Assembly: GCA_019234945.1 (NCBI GenBank)
Contig: JAFAKX010000032.1
Location: 1 to 48,777 of the forward strand
DNA length: 48,777 nt
Direction: 5' to 3'
Origin: Silvibacterium sp.
GTDB lineage: Bacteria > Acidobacteriota > Terriglobia > Terriglobales > Acidobacteriaceae
The position numbers and the translations under genes are program-made. A model generated the notes under the pieces. It had not been told where the DNA came from and made no database searches. It was given only the letters and a program-made list of their open reading frames with translations. Positions 33,776-42,892 of the stretch are shown in pieces (position 1 is the stretch's first letter; each line of letters opens with the position of its first letter).

Positions 33776-36241
33776 CTATTCGGCTCGCAGCGCCTCTATG
33801 GGATCGACTGTGGCGGCGCGGCGCGCGGGGAGCAGGCAGGCGATGGCTCCGACGGCCAGAAGCACGCAAACCGCAGCGCTGACGATGACGGGATTGTACG
33901 TGCTGACCTGGAATAAGAGGCTTCCCACGATGCGCGCGCTTGCAGCAACAACTCCGATCCCGACAAATGCACCGATGAGGACAGGCGCGAGCCCCTCGCG
34001 CAGCACAAGGCTACAGATGTTTGCCCTTTGCGCGCCGAGTGCGAGGCGAACACCGATCTCGCGCTGGCGCTGGACGACAGAATAAGTGACGACGCCGTAG
34101 ACGCCCAGTCCGGCGAGCAGCAGCGCACTGCCGGCGAAGAGCAGCAGCAGATCCATCTCGAAACGGCGGCCCGCGACCGAGTCCGCAATGATGCCGCCGA
34201 GAGCGCGCACTGTCGGCACGGATACATCAGCGTCTACGCTCCAGATTGTCTTGCGAATCGCATCCGCGACGGTTGCCGGGTCCTGCCGGGTGCGCACGAC
34301 AAGCCCGCCGGTCATGTCGGTGCGATACCAGTAGGGCATGTAGACCATCATCGGATCGGGCCTCGCCAGCGAGATTGTCCGCGCATCGCGGACCACGCCG
34401 ATGACTGTGAACGGCGCCTCGTCGGTTAATCCGGCGCGGCGGAATTGGAGGCCGATCGGGTTCATGCCCGGCCAGAGGGTGCGAGCGGTCAGGTCCGAAA
34501 CGAGAGCGTAGTGTTTGCCTTCGTCGCTTGCGGACAGGAAACGCCCAGCCAACAATGGCAGATGGATGGCTTCAAGGTAGCCGGGGCTGATCCAGCGGAA
34601 GTGCTCGGTGGGAATCTGCATGACGGGCCGCGCATCGCCGGTAACGCGGATCGAGTCGATCCACGTGTCGCCCGCCAGGGGCAATTGGCTCACCACGCCG
34701 GCGGACTCGATTCCGGGAAGCTGATGCAGGCGGGCGAGAAGCTCTCGATAGAACGGCGTGCGCGACTTGTTGTCGGGGTAGGACTTTGTGGGCAGGTTGA
34801 TGACGGCGGTTATCGCATGGTCCGTCTGGAAGCCGCGGTCGGTATGCATGAGCCGAACGAGACTCGCTGTCAGCAGACCGGTCATGAGCACCAGGGCGAC
34901 ACTGACGGCGACCTCGACTGCGACCATAATTCTGCGGAATCGTTTGCTGCTGCGCGATTCGCTCGCAAGTCTCGACTCGCTGTGCAGCACTTCGTGGGGC
35001 TGTGTGGCGGAAGTGATCCAGGCCGGAACTGCGCCGGCCAGCAGCGCTGCCGCGACGGCGAGCAGGGGTGCACACACGGCACCTGCCCAATCGAGATGCA
35101 GCGACCCGCGGAAATCGAGCTGCGGCGGAAGGTAGTGCTGCATCAGCGGCACAAGGAAAGCGGCGAGCAAAACGCCAAGGATGCCTCCCGCAACTGCGAG
35201 CAGGGTGGTCTCGCGCATGGACATGCGCAGCATTTCGCGGCGGGGCGCTCCAAGCGCCGCGGCTATGGCCATCTGCTGCCTGCGGCCCACGGCCCGCGCC
35301 AGCAGCAGATTCGCAATGTTGATGCAGCCCACCAGGAGCAGTCCTGCTACGGCCGCGAGCAGGATAAGGAGAGGCATACGGTTATTGCCGACCAGCACCT
35401 GCTGGAATGGGGTGAGCACGGCAGAGAGCGTGCCTTTTTCTTCTGCGGAAAGACCTGCTGAAATCGTGTGCTGCAGGGCGTTTATTTCTGCATCTGCCTG
35501 TGAAACTGAAACTCCGGGCTTGAGCCGGGCGAGTCCGAAATAATCAAAATCTCCCATTGCCTCCTCGAGCCGGTCTTTCGAAAGGGCCAGAGGAACGATG
35601 GCTTCGACTGGTTTGCCGCGGTCTTTGTCGGGTCCGGCGATGGTTTCGACTACGGGCAGATGAAAAGACTGCGGCATGACGCCGATCACGGTGTAGGGGA
35701 ATCCGTTGAGCGAGATGGTTCTGCCGAGAATGCCGGGATCGCTCTGAAACTGCTGTCGCCAGAGCTGATTTGTCAGCAGGACGACGTGCTCGTGGCCCGT
35801 TTGAGCCTCCTGTTCGGTGAAGGCGCGGCCGAGCTGCGGACCGATGTTCAGCACAGCGAAGATGCCGGGCGTTGCGCTCAGCACGTCGGTCTGCAAGGGA
35901 CGGCCGCCTATGCCGAGAGGCATGGAGGCTTCTTCCATGAGGGCCATCGACTGCATGCTGTGGCTGTTCTGCTGCCAATTGAAGAAGTGGTTCGCATTCA
36001 TCGGCAGGCGGGGATAAATATCACGAAACTCCGCAACCTGCTCTTCCAAGACGATCAGTTGATCGGGGTGGGCATAGGGCAGCGGCCGGAGCAGAACGTC
36101 ATAGACAAGGGTGAAGATCGCCGTAGTTGCGCCGATGCCCAGGGTGAGCGTCAGGATTGCGGTAACGGCGAAGCCGGGGACCTTTCGCAACTGGCGGAAG
36201 GCATGGCGGACATCCTGAAGCAACACGTGAAGAAGATCCAT
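33776..36241 (-). CDS. ADOP-type ABC permease (MacB/FtsX), no prefix domain
   Basis: The 821-residue protein has the duplicated permease layout of acidobacterial orphan permeases: a membrane helix near 20-42 (GFAVTAILTLTLGIGATTAI), a periplasmic core domain, three helices near 290-410 (FtsX, LLVGCINIANLLLARAVGRR), then a second helix near 440-465, core and three helices near 695-815 (GVYGVVTYSVVQRQREIGVR), ending ATVDPIEALRAE. It starts at MDLLHVLLQDVRHAFRQLRK and so lacks the N-terminal prefix domain of the two rightward copies. No ATPase gene is adjacent. Divergent from a PadR gene across 200 bases. Confidence 0.93.
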   Translation of the reverse strand: MDLLHVLLQDVRHAFRQLRKVPGFAVTAILTLTLGIGATTAIFTLVYDVLLRPLPYAHPDQLIVLEEQVAEFRDIYPRLPMNANHFFNWQQNSHSMQSMALMEEASMPLGIGGRPLQTDVLSATPGIFAVLNIGPQLGRAFTEQEAQTGHEHVVLLTNQLWRQQFQSDPGILGRTISLNGFPYTVIGVMPQSFHLPVVETIAGPDKDRGKPVEAIVPLALSKDRLEEAMGDFDYFGLARLKPGVSVSQADAEINALQHTISAGLSAEEKGTLSAVLTPFQQVLVGNNRMPLLILLAAVAGLLLVGCINIANLLLARAVGRRQQMAIAAALGAPRREMLRMSMRETTLLAVAGGILGVLLAAFLVPLMQHYLPPQLDFRGSLHLDWAGAVCAPLLAVAAALLAGAVPAWITSATQPHEVLHSESRLASESRSSKRFRRIMVAVEVAVSVALVLMTGLLTASLVRLMHTDRGFQTDHAITAVINLPTKSYPDNKSRTPFYRELLARLHQLPGIESAGVVSQLPLAGDTWIDSIRVTGDARPVMQIPTEHFRWISPGYLEAIHLPLLAGRFLSASDEGKHYALVSDLTARTLWPGMNPIGLQFRRAGLTDEAPFTVIGVVRDARTISLARPDPMMVYMPYWYRTDMTGGLVVRTRQDPATVADAIRKTIWSVDADVSVPTVRALGGIIADSVAGRRFEMDLLLLFAGSALLLAGLGVYGVVTYSVVQRQREIGVRLALGAQRANICSLVLREGLAPVLIGAFVGIGVVAASARIVGSLLFQVSTYNPVIVSAAVCVLLAVGAIACLLPARRAATVDPIEALRAE

Positions 36242-36383
36242 AGACGAGACCTCGATCCGCTCGCAGCGCGCAGAGGTTCGGAAGACAAATGAACTGTATT
36301 CTCCATACGCATACTCGCCTGAAGCGGTTCCCTGCGGATTTTCGGCCTGGAAATTATTACAACGGCGCTCAACAGCCTCTTCC

Positions 36384-36433
36384 CATAGGCATTCGAGTGG
36401 AGTACTATGCTTCGCATAGACATTCGAGGGGAG
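36384..36433. promoter_or_regulatory. Candidate operator in the ADOP/PadR divergent region
   Basis: Two near-identical 19-mers, CATAGGCATTCGAGTGGAG (36384) and CATAGACATTCGAGGGGAG (36415), are 31 bases apart, that is three helix turns. Between them is the palindrome CTATGC-TTC-GCATAG (36405-36419). The site ends 10 bases before the PadR start codon, so it is a natural place for autoregulation. Role inferred. Confidence 0.5.
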
Positions 36434-36443
36434 CGCGCGGACT

Positions 36444-36794
36444 GTGGTTGCGAAAAGGGTTCCGGAAGCGGGAGATGTTCTTCAGGGCACGCTGGACATG
36501 CTGATCCTGCGAACGCTGGTGATGGGACCGGCGCATGGGCACACGATTGCGCACGCCATCGAGAGTACGTCGGAAAACGCCCTGGAAATCGAGCAGGGAT
36601 CGCTCTATCCCGCGCTGCATCGGCTCGAGGATCGTGGTCTCGTTTCCTCGGAGTGGGGCGTGAGCGAGAACAATCGCAAGGCGAAGTTTTACCAGCTTAC
36701 CGGCAAGGGGCGGAAGGAACTGAACGCAGCTACGGGGCGCTGGCGGCGGATGACCCGTGCCATCTCTCTCATTCTTGGAGAATCGTTCGACTAA
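36444..36794 (+). CDS. PadR family transcriptional regulator (acidobacterial type)
   Basis: A 116-residue winged-helix regulator: LQGTLDMLILRTLVMGPAHG, then EIEQGSLYPALHRLEDRGLV (recognition region) and SENNRKAKFYQLTGKGRKEL (wing), with a short C-terminal helix. This is the PadR subfamily found beside acidobacterial orphan permeases. The start is GTG at 36444 with GAGGGG upstream. The next gene, an ADOP permease, starts 18 bases after its stop, so they form an operon. Confidence 0.93.
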   Translation: MVAKRVPEAGDVLQGTLDMLILRTLVMGPAHGHTIAHAIESTSENALEIEQGSLYPALHRLEDRGLVSSEWGVSENNRKAKFYQLTGKGRKELNAATGRWRRMTRAISLILGESFD

Positions 36795-36812
36795 CGGCAG
36801 GAGGGTACGCAG

Positions 36813-39476
36813 ATGAACTTGCGGCGCTTCAGGGATCGCGGCAGGAAAGATGAAGACCTGGCGGAGGAGATCGCATCCCACCTTGCCCACGAAGAGGATG
36901 ACAATGCTGCGCGCGGCCTTACTCCGGAAGAAGCGCGCCGGCAGGCCCGCGTGAGCTTTGGAAATCCGCGTGTCGTGCGCGAGCGGGTGTGGCGCTATCG
37001 TTCGCTCCCATGGATTGAAGATGCGTGGCGCGATCTGCGCTTCGCGCTGCGTGGACTTCGTAAGACGCCGGGTTTCACGATCATTGCCATTCTGGTGATT
37101 GCAGTCGGGATCGGTGTAAACACGGCCGTGTTTTCGGTGATCAATACGGTGCTGCTCAAACCGCTTACGTATCCTGATCCGCAGGCGCTGGTCGAGCTGA
37201 GGAATACCAGCGCGCAAGGGTCATTCCCCGGTGCGAACATACCGAAGTTCAACATCTGGCATCAGCAGACCGGCATTTTTCAGCAGGTCGCGGCGTATGA
37301 CTCGGGCGGCGCGGGGATGAATATCACAGGCGGCGATCATCCCGAGCAGGTGCAGGGCATGCATGTATCTGCGGATTACTTTGCGATGTTCGGAGCCCCG
37401 GTCGTTACGGGGCGCACCTTCAGCGCAGAGGAAGACAGTCCGCATGGCGGCCGCGTTACGGTTCTGAGCTATGGGCTGTGGAAGAGCCGCTTTGGGGCGA
37501 ATCCGAATGTGGTGGGATCAACGATTCAGCTCGATGGCGAGCCGTATCTGATTGTTGGCGTAATCGGCCGCAATTTTGTAACCGATGTCCCGGTGGATCT
37601 GTGGGTGCCGTTCCAGTTTGATCTGAACTCACAGGATATGGCGCATTACTTCACCGTGGCTGCCCGGCTGCGGCCTGATGTCACGCTGCCACAGGTGAAT
37701 GCGCAACTCCGGCTTGCGGCGGACCAGTACCGCCGGGCCTATGGCCAAAACTCACTTCCGCCGGGTGGCGGATTTGGCGTCGTCTCGCTCCAGGAGTCGA
37801 CGATTGGCGATACGCGGTTTCCCCTTCTGGTGCTGCTGGGAGCGGTGGGGTTTGTGCTGCTGATTGCCTGTGCCAATGTTGCCAACCTGCTGTTGGCAAG
37901 AGCGTCGGCGAGAAAACGTGAGTTCGCTACGCGGGCCGCACTGGGCGCGGGACGTGGGCAGATCATCCGCCAACTTTTGATCGAGAGCCTCACGCTGTCG
38001 CTCTCCGGTGGAGTGCTTGGGCTCATTGTGGGATTTCTCGGGGTTCGCGTATTGCTGAGCGTCAATCCGGGCAATATTCCACGCATCGGCGAGGACGGCT
38101 CGGCCGTTTCGCTCGACCTGAATGTGCTGCTCTTTACGCTTGGCGTCTCGATTCTGACCGGCATTCTTTTCGGACTTGTGCCAGCGATCAGCGCGTCCCG
38201 GCCCAATCTGATTGCGACGCTGAATGAGAACGGAAGCCGTGCGGGCCTTGGCTTTCGCAGCGGCAAGTTCCGCTCTGCTCTGGTCGTTGGTGAAATAGGA
38301 AGCGCCCTCGTGCTCGTCATTGGCGCAGCCCTGCTTATTCGCACGTTCATGAAGTTGCAGGCCGTCGATCTGGGGTTCGCGACGCACAACGTAATCAGCA
38401 TGGCGATGTCGGTCAGTGGCGATCGATTCCAGAAGACAGCGCCGGTGACCCAAGTGATCCACGACGGCACGGAGCGTGTGCTGGCGGTTCCGGGAGTGCT
38501 TGGGGTCGGCGTAACGAATTGTTTGCCGATGGCGGGCGGCTTTGGCATGGTGTTCGATGTGGTCGGGCGCGCCAAAGGCAATTCGCCATTTACCGGCGGT
38601 GCAGGCTTTTATTCCATCTCCTGGCGCTACTTCGACGCTCTCAAGATTCCACTGCTGCGAGGGCGTGAATTCACCGAACAGGACGATGCGGCTGCGCCCG
38701 AAGTGGTCATTATCAATGAGGCCATGGCGCGGCGGTTCTGGCCGAAAGGTGATCCGCTGAAGGATCGGATTCAGATCGGGCCCGGTGCGGGTCCGGCATT
38801 TGCCGAAGGGCCGCGGCAGGTTATGGGCATCGTCGGGGATACGCACGATGGGGGGCCTAACCGCGATCCGATTCCGATCATGTACATCCCTCTGCCGCAG
38901 ATGCCGGACCTGGAGACGGCGCTGAACTCCGGGGTCGCACCGCTGTGGTGGATCGTCCGCAGCCAGGTGGATCCACGGACGCTGGTTACGCCGATCACGG
39001 CCGCGCTGCGCGATGCCAGCGGAGGCCTGCCGGTCGCGCATATTCGCACCATGGATGAAATAGAAGCGCGGAACACTGCGCGGCAGCGGTTCAACATGCT
39101 GCTCCTGACTGTCTTCGGATCTGCCGGCTTGCTGATGGCAGCGATCGGGATCTACGGTGTGATGTCGTATTCCGTGCAGCAACGCACTCAGGAACTAGGC
39201 GTTCGCATGGCGCTTGGGGCGCAGGCGTCGAATCTTCGAAATATGGTGATCCGTCAGGGAATGGTATTCACGCTCATCGGTGTGGGGGTAGGGGTCGGCG
39301 GCGCTTTCTGGCTCACGCGCTTCCTGGCCGGCTTTCTCTTCGGCGTGAAGACTTGGGATCCAATCGCTTTTGTGGCGACGCCTCTGCTGTTGAGCGTGGT
39401 CGCGTTATGCGCTATCTGGATTCCTGCGAAGAAGGCGACGCGCGTCGATCCAATGGCGGCGCTTCGGCTTGAGTAG
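36813..39476 (+). CDS. ADOP-type ABC permease with N-terminal prefix domain
   Basis: An 887-residue duplicated permease. Residues 1-75 form a prefix domain (EDLAEEIASHLAHEEDDNAA, LTPEEARRQARVSFGNP), followed by the first membrane helix near 90-112 (FTIIAILVIAVGIGVNTAVF), periplasmic core, FtsX helices near 340-470, the second core and the last three helices near 765-880 (GIYGVMSYSVQQRTQELGVR). It ends ATRVDPMAALRLE. Ribosome-binding site GGAGGG. Likely exports or handles an envelope substrate with an ATPase encoded elsewhere. Confidence 0.94.
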   Translation: MNLRRFRDRGRKDEDLAEEIASHLAHEEDDNAARGLTPEEARRQARVSFGNPRVVRERVWRYRSLPWIEDAWRDLRFALRGLRKTPGFTIIAILVIAVGIGVNTAVFSVINTVLLKPLTYPDPQALVELRNTSAQGSFPGANIPKFNIWHQQTGIFQQVAAYDSGGAGMNITGGDHPEQVQGMHVSADYFAMFGAPVVTGRTFSAEEDSPHGGRVTVLSYGLWKSRFGANPNVVGSTIQLDGEPYLIVGVIGRNFVTDVPVDLWVPFQFDLNSQDMAHYFTVAARLRPDVTLPQVNAQLRLAADQYRRAYGQNSLPPGGGFGVVSLQESTIGDTRFPLLVLLGAVGFVLLIACANVANLLLARASARKREFATRAALGAGRGQIIRQLLIESLTLSLSGGVLGLIVGFLGVRVLLSVNPGNIPRIGEDGSAVSLDLNVLLFTLGVSILTGILFGLVPAISASRPNLIATLNENGSRAGLGFRSGKFRSALVVGEIGSALVLVIGAALLIRTFMKLQAVDLGFATHNVISMAMSVSGDRFQKTAPVTQVIHDGTERVLAVPGVLGVGVTNCLPMAGGFGMVFDVVGRAKGNSPFTGGAGFYSISWRYFDALKIPLLRGREFTEQDDAAAPEVVIINEAMARRFWPKGDPLKDRIQIGPGAGPAFAEGPRQVMGIVGDTHDGGPNRDPIPIMYIPLPQMPDLETALNSGVAPLWWIVRSQVDPRTLVTPITAALRDASGGLPVAHIRTMDEIEARNTARQRFNMLLLTVFGSAGLLMAAIGIYGVMSYSVQQRTQELGVRMALGAQASNLRNMVIRQGMVFTLIGVGVGVGGAFWLTRFLAGFLFGVKTWDPIAFVATPLLLSVVALCAIWIPAKKATRVDPMAALRLE

Positions 39477-39485
39477 TTGCTCCCC

Positions 39486-39515
39486 TTGACAATCGACAAG
39501 AGGAAAAACTATTGT
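39486..39515 (+). promoter_or_regulatory. Promoter of the second PadR-ADOP operon
   Basis: TTGACA at 39486-39491 and TATTGT at 39510-39515, separated by 18 bases, 25 bases before the start codon at 39540. The best sigma-70-like promoter I see in the window. Confidence 0.6.
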
Positions 39516-39539
39516 TTTGTCGGACGTCGAGGGGAAACG

Positions 39540-39869
39540 ATGCCGCAGCCTGCTGATCTGCTCCAGGGCACACTCGACATGCTGATTCTGAAAGCCGTTG
39601 CGAATGAGCCGCAGCACGGCTGGGCTATTGCGCAGCGCATTCAACAGGTCTCGGACAACGTGCTGCAGATTGGGCAAGGCTCGCTTTATCCGGCACTGCA
39701 CCGGCTGGAATACAAGGGCTGGATTCGCGCGCAGTGGGGATCATCAGAGAACAACCGCAAGGCGCGCTTCTATTCACTGACGGCCGCCGGCCGCAGGCAG
39801 CTCAACGCCGAACTCGAAAACTGGAGCCGGCTCAGCGGCGCGGTGAACCTGGTCTTGCAGGAAATCTAG
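39540..39869 (+). CDS. PadR family transcriptional regulator (second copy)
   Basis: A 109-residue paralogue of the PadR at 36444 with the same blocks: LLQGTLDMLILKAVANEPQH, IGQGSLYPALHRLEYKGWI and SENNRKARFYSLTAAGRRQL. I chose the ATG at 39540 because GAGGGG precedes it and it aligns with the other PadR; the open frame extends back to 39477. The downstream permease starts 9 bases after its stop. Confidence 0.93.
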   Translation: MPQPADLLQGTLDMLILKAVANEPQHGWAIAQRIQQVSDNVLQIGQGSLYPALHRLEYKGWIRAQWGSSENNRKARFYSLTAAGRRQLNAELENWSRLSGAVNLVLQEI

Positions 39870-39878
39870 GAGAACAGA

Positions 39879-42617
39879 ATGTGGAGCGACCGGCTTTCGC
39901 GGATGCGGTTTCTGTTTGGAGGCAGATCGCGTGCCGAGGTGGACGAAGAGCTTGAGTTTCACATCGACCGCCAGATCGACGCGAACGTTGCCGCGGGGAT
40001 GACGGAAGTTGAGGCGCGCCGCCAGGCAGCGATCGAGTTTGGCGGCCGCGAACGGGTGCGTGAGCAATGCCGGGAACAGCGGCCGTCATGGTCCTTGGAA
40101 CTGCTGCTGCGCGACCTGCGATTCGCTTTGCGCGGGCTGCTGCGTAATCCGGGGCTAGCGAGCGCGGCTGTCCTCACGCTGGCTGTGGCCATTTGCGCGA
40201 ACAGCACTATCTTCAGCCTGTTGAGCCAGGCTCTGCTGCGCGCACTTCCGGTCGATGATCCGTCGCGATTGGTTGTGCTGAATTTTGCCGGGTCGCATCC
40301 GGGACACCGGCATTCGGAAGGCGGCAGCAGCGAGGGCCACACGTACGAGTTTTCGTATCCGATGTATCGCGACCTGCGCGAAAAGAACTTGGTGCTCAGC
40401 GGGCTTGTAGCATCGGCTCCAGTAACGGCAGGCGTGACGTGGAACAACCGCTCCGAAGCCGTTTCGGTAGAGATGGTCAGCGGCGATTATTTTCAGACAC
40501 TTGGTGTGCGGCCCGCTGTGGGGCGCCTGTTTGCTGCGAGCGACGAAACGGCGCCGGGCGCGAATCCAGTGGCGGTGCTGAATTTCGATTATTGGAGGAC
40601 GCATCTGGCGGAAGCGCCGGTTGTCGGCAAGAATCTGCTGATCAACGGCACGCCGTTCGCGATTGCGGGTGTAGCTGCGCCCGGCTTTCAGAGTGTAGTG
40701 TGGGGGCGCATGCCGCAGGTTTACGTGCCTATCACGATGCAGCGCACGGTCGAGCCGGAATGGGATTATCTCAATGATCGGAAGTCTTACTGGATCACGA
40801 TTGCGGGGCGGCTGCGGCCAGAGGTGACGCTCGCCCAGGCGGCGGCTTCTCTTAACACGCTTTTTCTTTCGGTGCGCGCGGCGGAATTCACGGCGCTCGC
40901 CGATCAGTCGGCGAAGACGCGGCAGGAGTTCATTGATCATGCGCACCTGAACGTTGAGGCGGGCGCGAGAGGATTCTCGCCGCTGCGAGACGATGTGCAG
41001 GCCCCGTTGATCATCATCATGGGCATGGTTCTGATGGTGGTTGCGATTGCCATCGTGAATGTGGCGAGCTTACTGCTGGTGCGGGCGGCGAATCGCGTGC
41101 GCGAATTCAGCGTGCGTTATGCGCTCGGCGCGACGAGCGGGCAGATCGTGCGGCAGCTTCTATGCGAAGGCCTGCTGCTCGGCGTGCTTGGGGCCGGCCT
41201 GGGGCTGGCTCTGGCGCCAGCAACGTTGTCTCTGTTGATTGGCTGGATGGCACAGGATTCTCCCAATCCGCAGGCGTTTACGGCAATGCTCGATTGGCGA
41301 GTCTTTGCTTTCACGGCGGTCGCAGTGATTGTGGGAAGTCTAGTGTTCAGCCTCGCGCCTGCGGTTCAGTTCTGGAATCCACGCCTCGCCGAAGCATTGA
41401 AGCAGCAGGCGGGAACGGCGATGGGCGGTTCTCTCAGATTCAGGAAGACCTGCGTGGCTCTGCAGATCGGCTTCAGTCTGCTGTTGATTGTCGGCGCGGG
41501 CATGTTCGTGTGCACGATCCGGAATCTGCGCAGCGTCAATCCGGGGTTCGAGACTGAGCACCTTTTGTCATTCGAGCTGGCGCCGGCGATGGCGGGGTAT
41601 CCGGCGGCTGGCGTTGCTCCGGTGGAGCAGCACGTACTAGAAAGGCTCGGAGCTCTGCCGGGCATTCGCTCCGTGGGGGCGACCAACGATGAGGATCTGA
41701 GCGGCAACAATCGTGCAGGCGACGTTGACGTGAGCGGCTACAAACCTAAGCGCGACGAGGAGTTCGACGTGGAACTGCCCTGGGTCAGCACCGGATACCT
41801 TGAGACACTCGGCATTCCGCTCATCGCCGGTCGTACCTTCAATGCCTCGGATACGGCGACTTCGCAGAAGGTCTCGGTGGTGAATGAGAGCTTCGCGAAG
41901 CACTACTTTGCCAGTCCCCAGGCTGCGTTGGGTCGCCATGTGGGCCGCTCGGGCAACGCCAACCGTGCCGCACTCGACACCGTGATTGTGGGCGTTGTCC
42001 GCGATGTGAAACACACCACCGTACACGACCCGGCAAACCCGACCTGCTATATGTTGTACTTGCAAATGGGCAAGCCCATTGGGCTCGCATATTACGTGCG
42101 CACCTGGCAGGCGCCGCAGTCGGCGGAAAACAGCATTCGTGCTGCCGTGGCGAACATCGATTCGAAGCTCATTGTGAGCGATGTGAAGACGATGACGCAG
42201 GCGATCGACGACAGCATCACATCGCAGCGTACGATGGCTCTGCTGGCGGCAATCTTCGGCGGAATCGCAGCGCTGCTGGCGGGGATTGGACTGTATGGCA
42301 TCCTGGCGTACTCGACGGCGCAGCGCACGAGGGAGATCGGCATTCGCATGGCTCTAGGCGCGCACCGCGCCACGGTCGTGGGCCTGATTCTTCGCGAGAC
42401 GCTGATCCTTACGGGATGGGCTGTTGCCGTCACGCTGCCAGTTGCTTTGTTTGCTGCGCGTGCCGTGCGAAGCGAGCTTTTCGGGGTGTCTTTTGTCCAT
42501 CCCAGTGTTTATGTAATCGGCATTGTGACAATTGGGCTGGTCGCAGCGCTGGCGGGGTTTGTGCCCGCGCGGCGTGCCGCGAGTGTTGATCCGGCGCGAG
42601 CGCTGCGAACGGAGTGA
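39879..42617 (+). CDS. ADOP-type ABC permease with N-terminal prefix domain (second)
   Basis: A 912-residue duplicated permease. The prefix domain (residues about 20-60: DEELEFHIDRQIDANVAAGM, EVEARRQAAIEFGG) is followed by a helix near 90-115, periplasmic core, FtsX helices near 380-500, the second core and final helices near 785-905 (GLYGILAYSTAQRTREIGIR), ending ASVDPARALRTE. AGGAGAAC overlaps the stop of the PadR gene, so the two are translationally linked. No ATPase gene nearby. Confidence 0.94.
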   Translation: MWSDRLSRMRFLFGGRSRAEVDEELEFHIDRQIDANVAAGMTEVEARRQAAIEFGGRERVREQCREQRPSWSLELLLRDLRFALRGLLRNPGLASAAVLTLAVAICANSTIFSLLSQALLRALPVDDPSRLVVLNFAGSHPGHRHSEGGSSEGHTYEFSYPMYRDLREKNLVLSGLVASAPVTAGVTWNNRSEAVSVEMVSGDYFQTLGVRPAVGRLFAASDETAPGANPVAVLNFDYWRTHLAEAPVVGKNLLINGTPFAIAGVAAPGFQSVVWGRMPQVYVPITMQRTVEPEWDYLNDRKSYWITIAGRLRPEVTLAQAAASLNTLFLSVRAAEFTALADQSAKTRQEFIDHAHLNVEAGARGFSPLRDDVQAPLIIIMGMVLMVVAIAIVNVASLLLVRAANRVREFSVRYALGATSGQIVRQLLCEGLLLGVLGAGLGLALAPATLSLLIGWMAQDSPNPQAFTAMLDWRVFAFTAVAVIVGSLVFSLAPAVQFWNPRLAEALKQQAGTAMGGSLRFRKTCVALQIGFSLLLIVGAGMFVCTIRNLRSVNPGFETEHLLSFELAPAMAGYPAAGVAPVEQHVLERLGALPGIRSVGATNDEDLSGNNRAGDVDVSGYKPKRDEEFDVELPWVSTGYLETLGIPLIAGRTFNASDTATSQKVSVVNESFAKHYFASPQAALGRHVGRSGNANRAALDTVIVGVVRDVKHTTVHDPANPTCYMLYLQMGKPIGLAYYVRTWQAPQSAENSIRAAVANIDSKLIVSDVKTMTQAIDDSITSQRTMALLAAIFGGIAALLAGIGLYGILAYSTAQRTREIGIRMALGAHRATVVGLILRETLILTGWAVAVTLPVALFAARAVRSELFGVSFVHPSVYVIGIVTIGLVAALAGFVPARRAASVDPARALRTE

Positions 42618-42883
42618 GCCAAAGATCGCAGAGCGTCTCAGTGTCGTGGCTGCCGGTTTTCCCGACTGACCGACGTGATTTGCACATCGCTGTCGCGAGC
42701 GACCGTCATTTCCAACCCGAGAGCGGTATAGAGTCCACTGAAACCATCACCGAGAATTCGCTGAAGCTGATCGCTCCCGCCGTTGGATATGCGAATGCGA
42801 CAGCACTCACGCGAGTCTTCATGCAAAAGCTGGGAGTGTCGCCCTCCGAGTGGCTTGCCCGGGCTCAGGAACAGAGGAGCTGA
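42614..42883 (+). pseudogene. AraC-type regulator C-terminal remnant
   Basis: The frame that overlaps the permease stop encodes 89 residues whose last 45 (SLKLIAPAVGYANATALTRV, FMQKLGVSPSEWLARAQ) match the second helix-turn-helix of AraC-type regulators. The first HTH and any ligand domain are missing, so it is a fragment left by deletion or fusion rather than a working regulator. Confidence 0.5.
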
Positions 42884-42892
42884 ACGCATATC

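Noticed and set aside
34445-35461. Rightward open frame of 338 residues
   Set aside because: Antisense to an ADOP permease with clear domain structure.
37752-39182. Leftward open frame of 476 residues
   Set aside because: Antisense to an ADOP permease; His/Arg-rich shadow composition.
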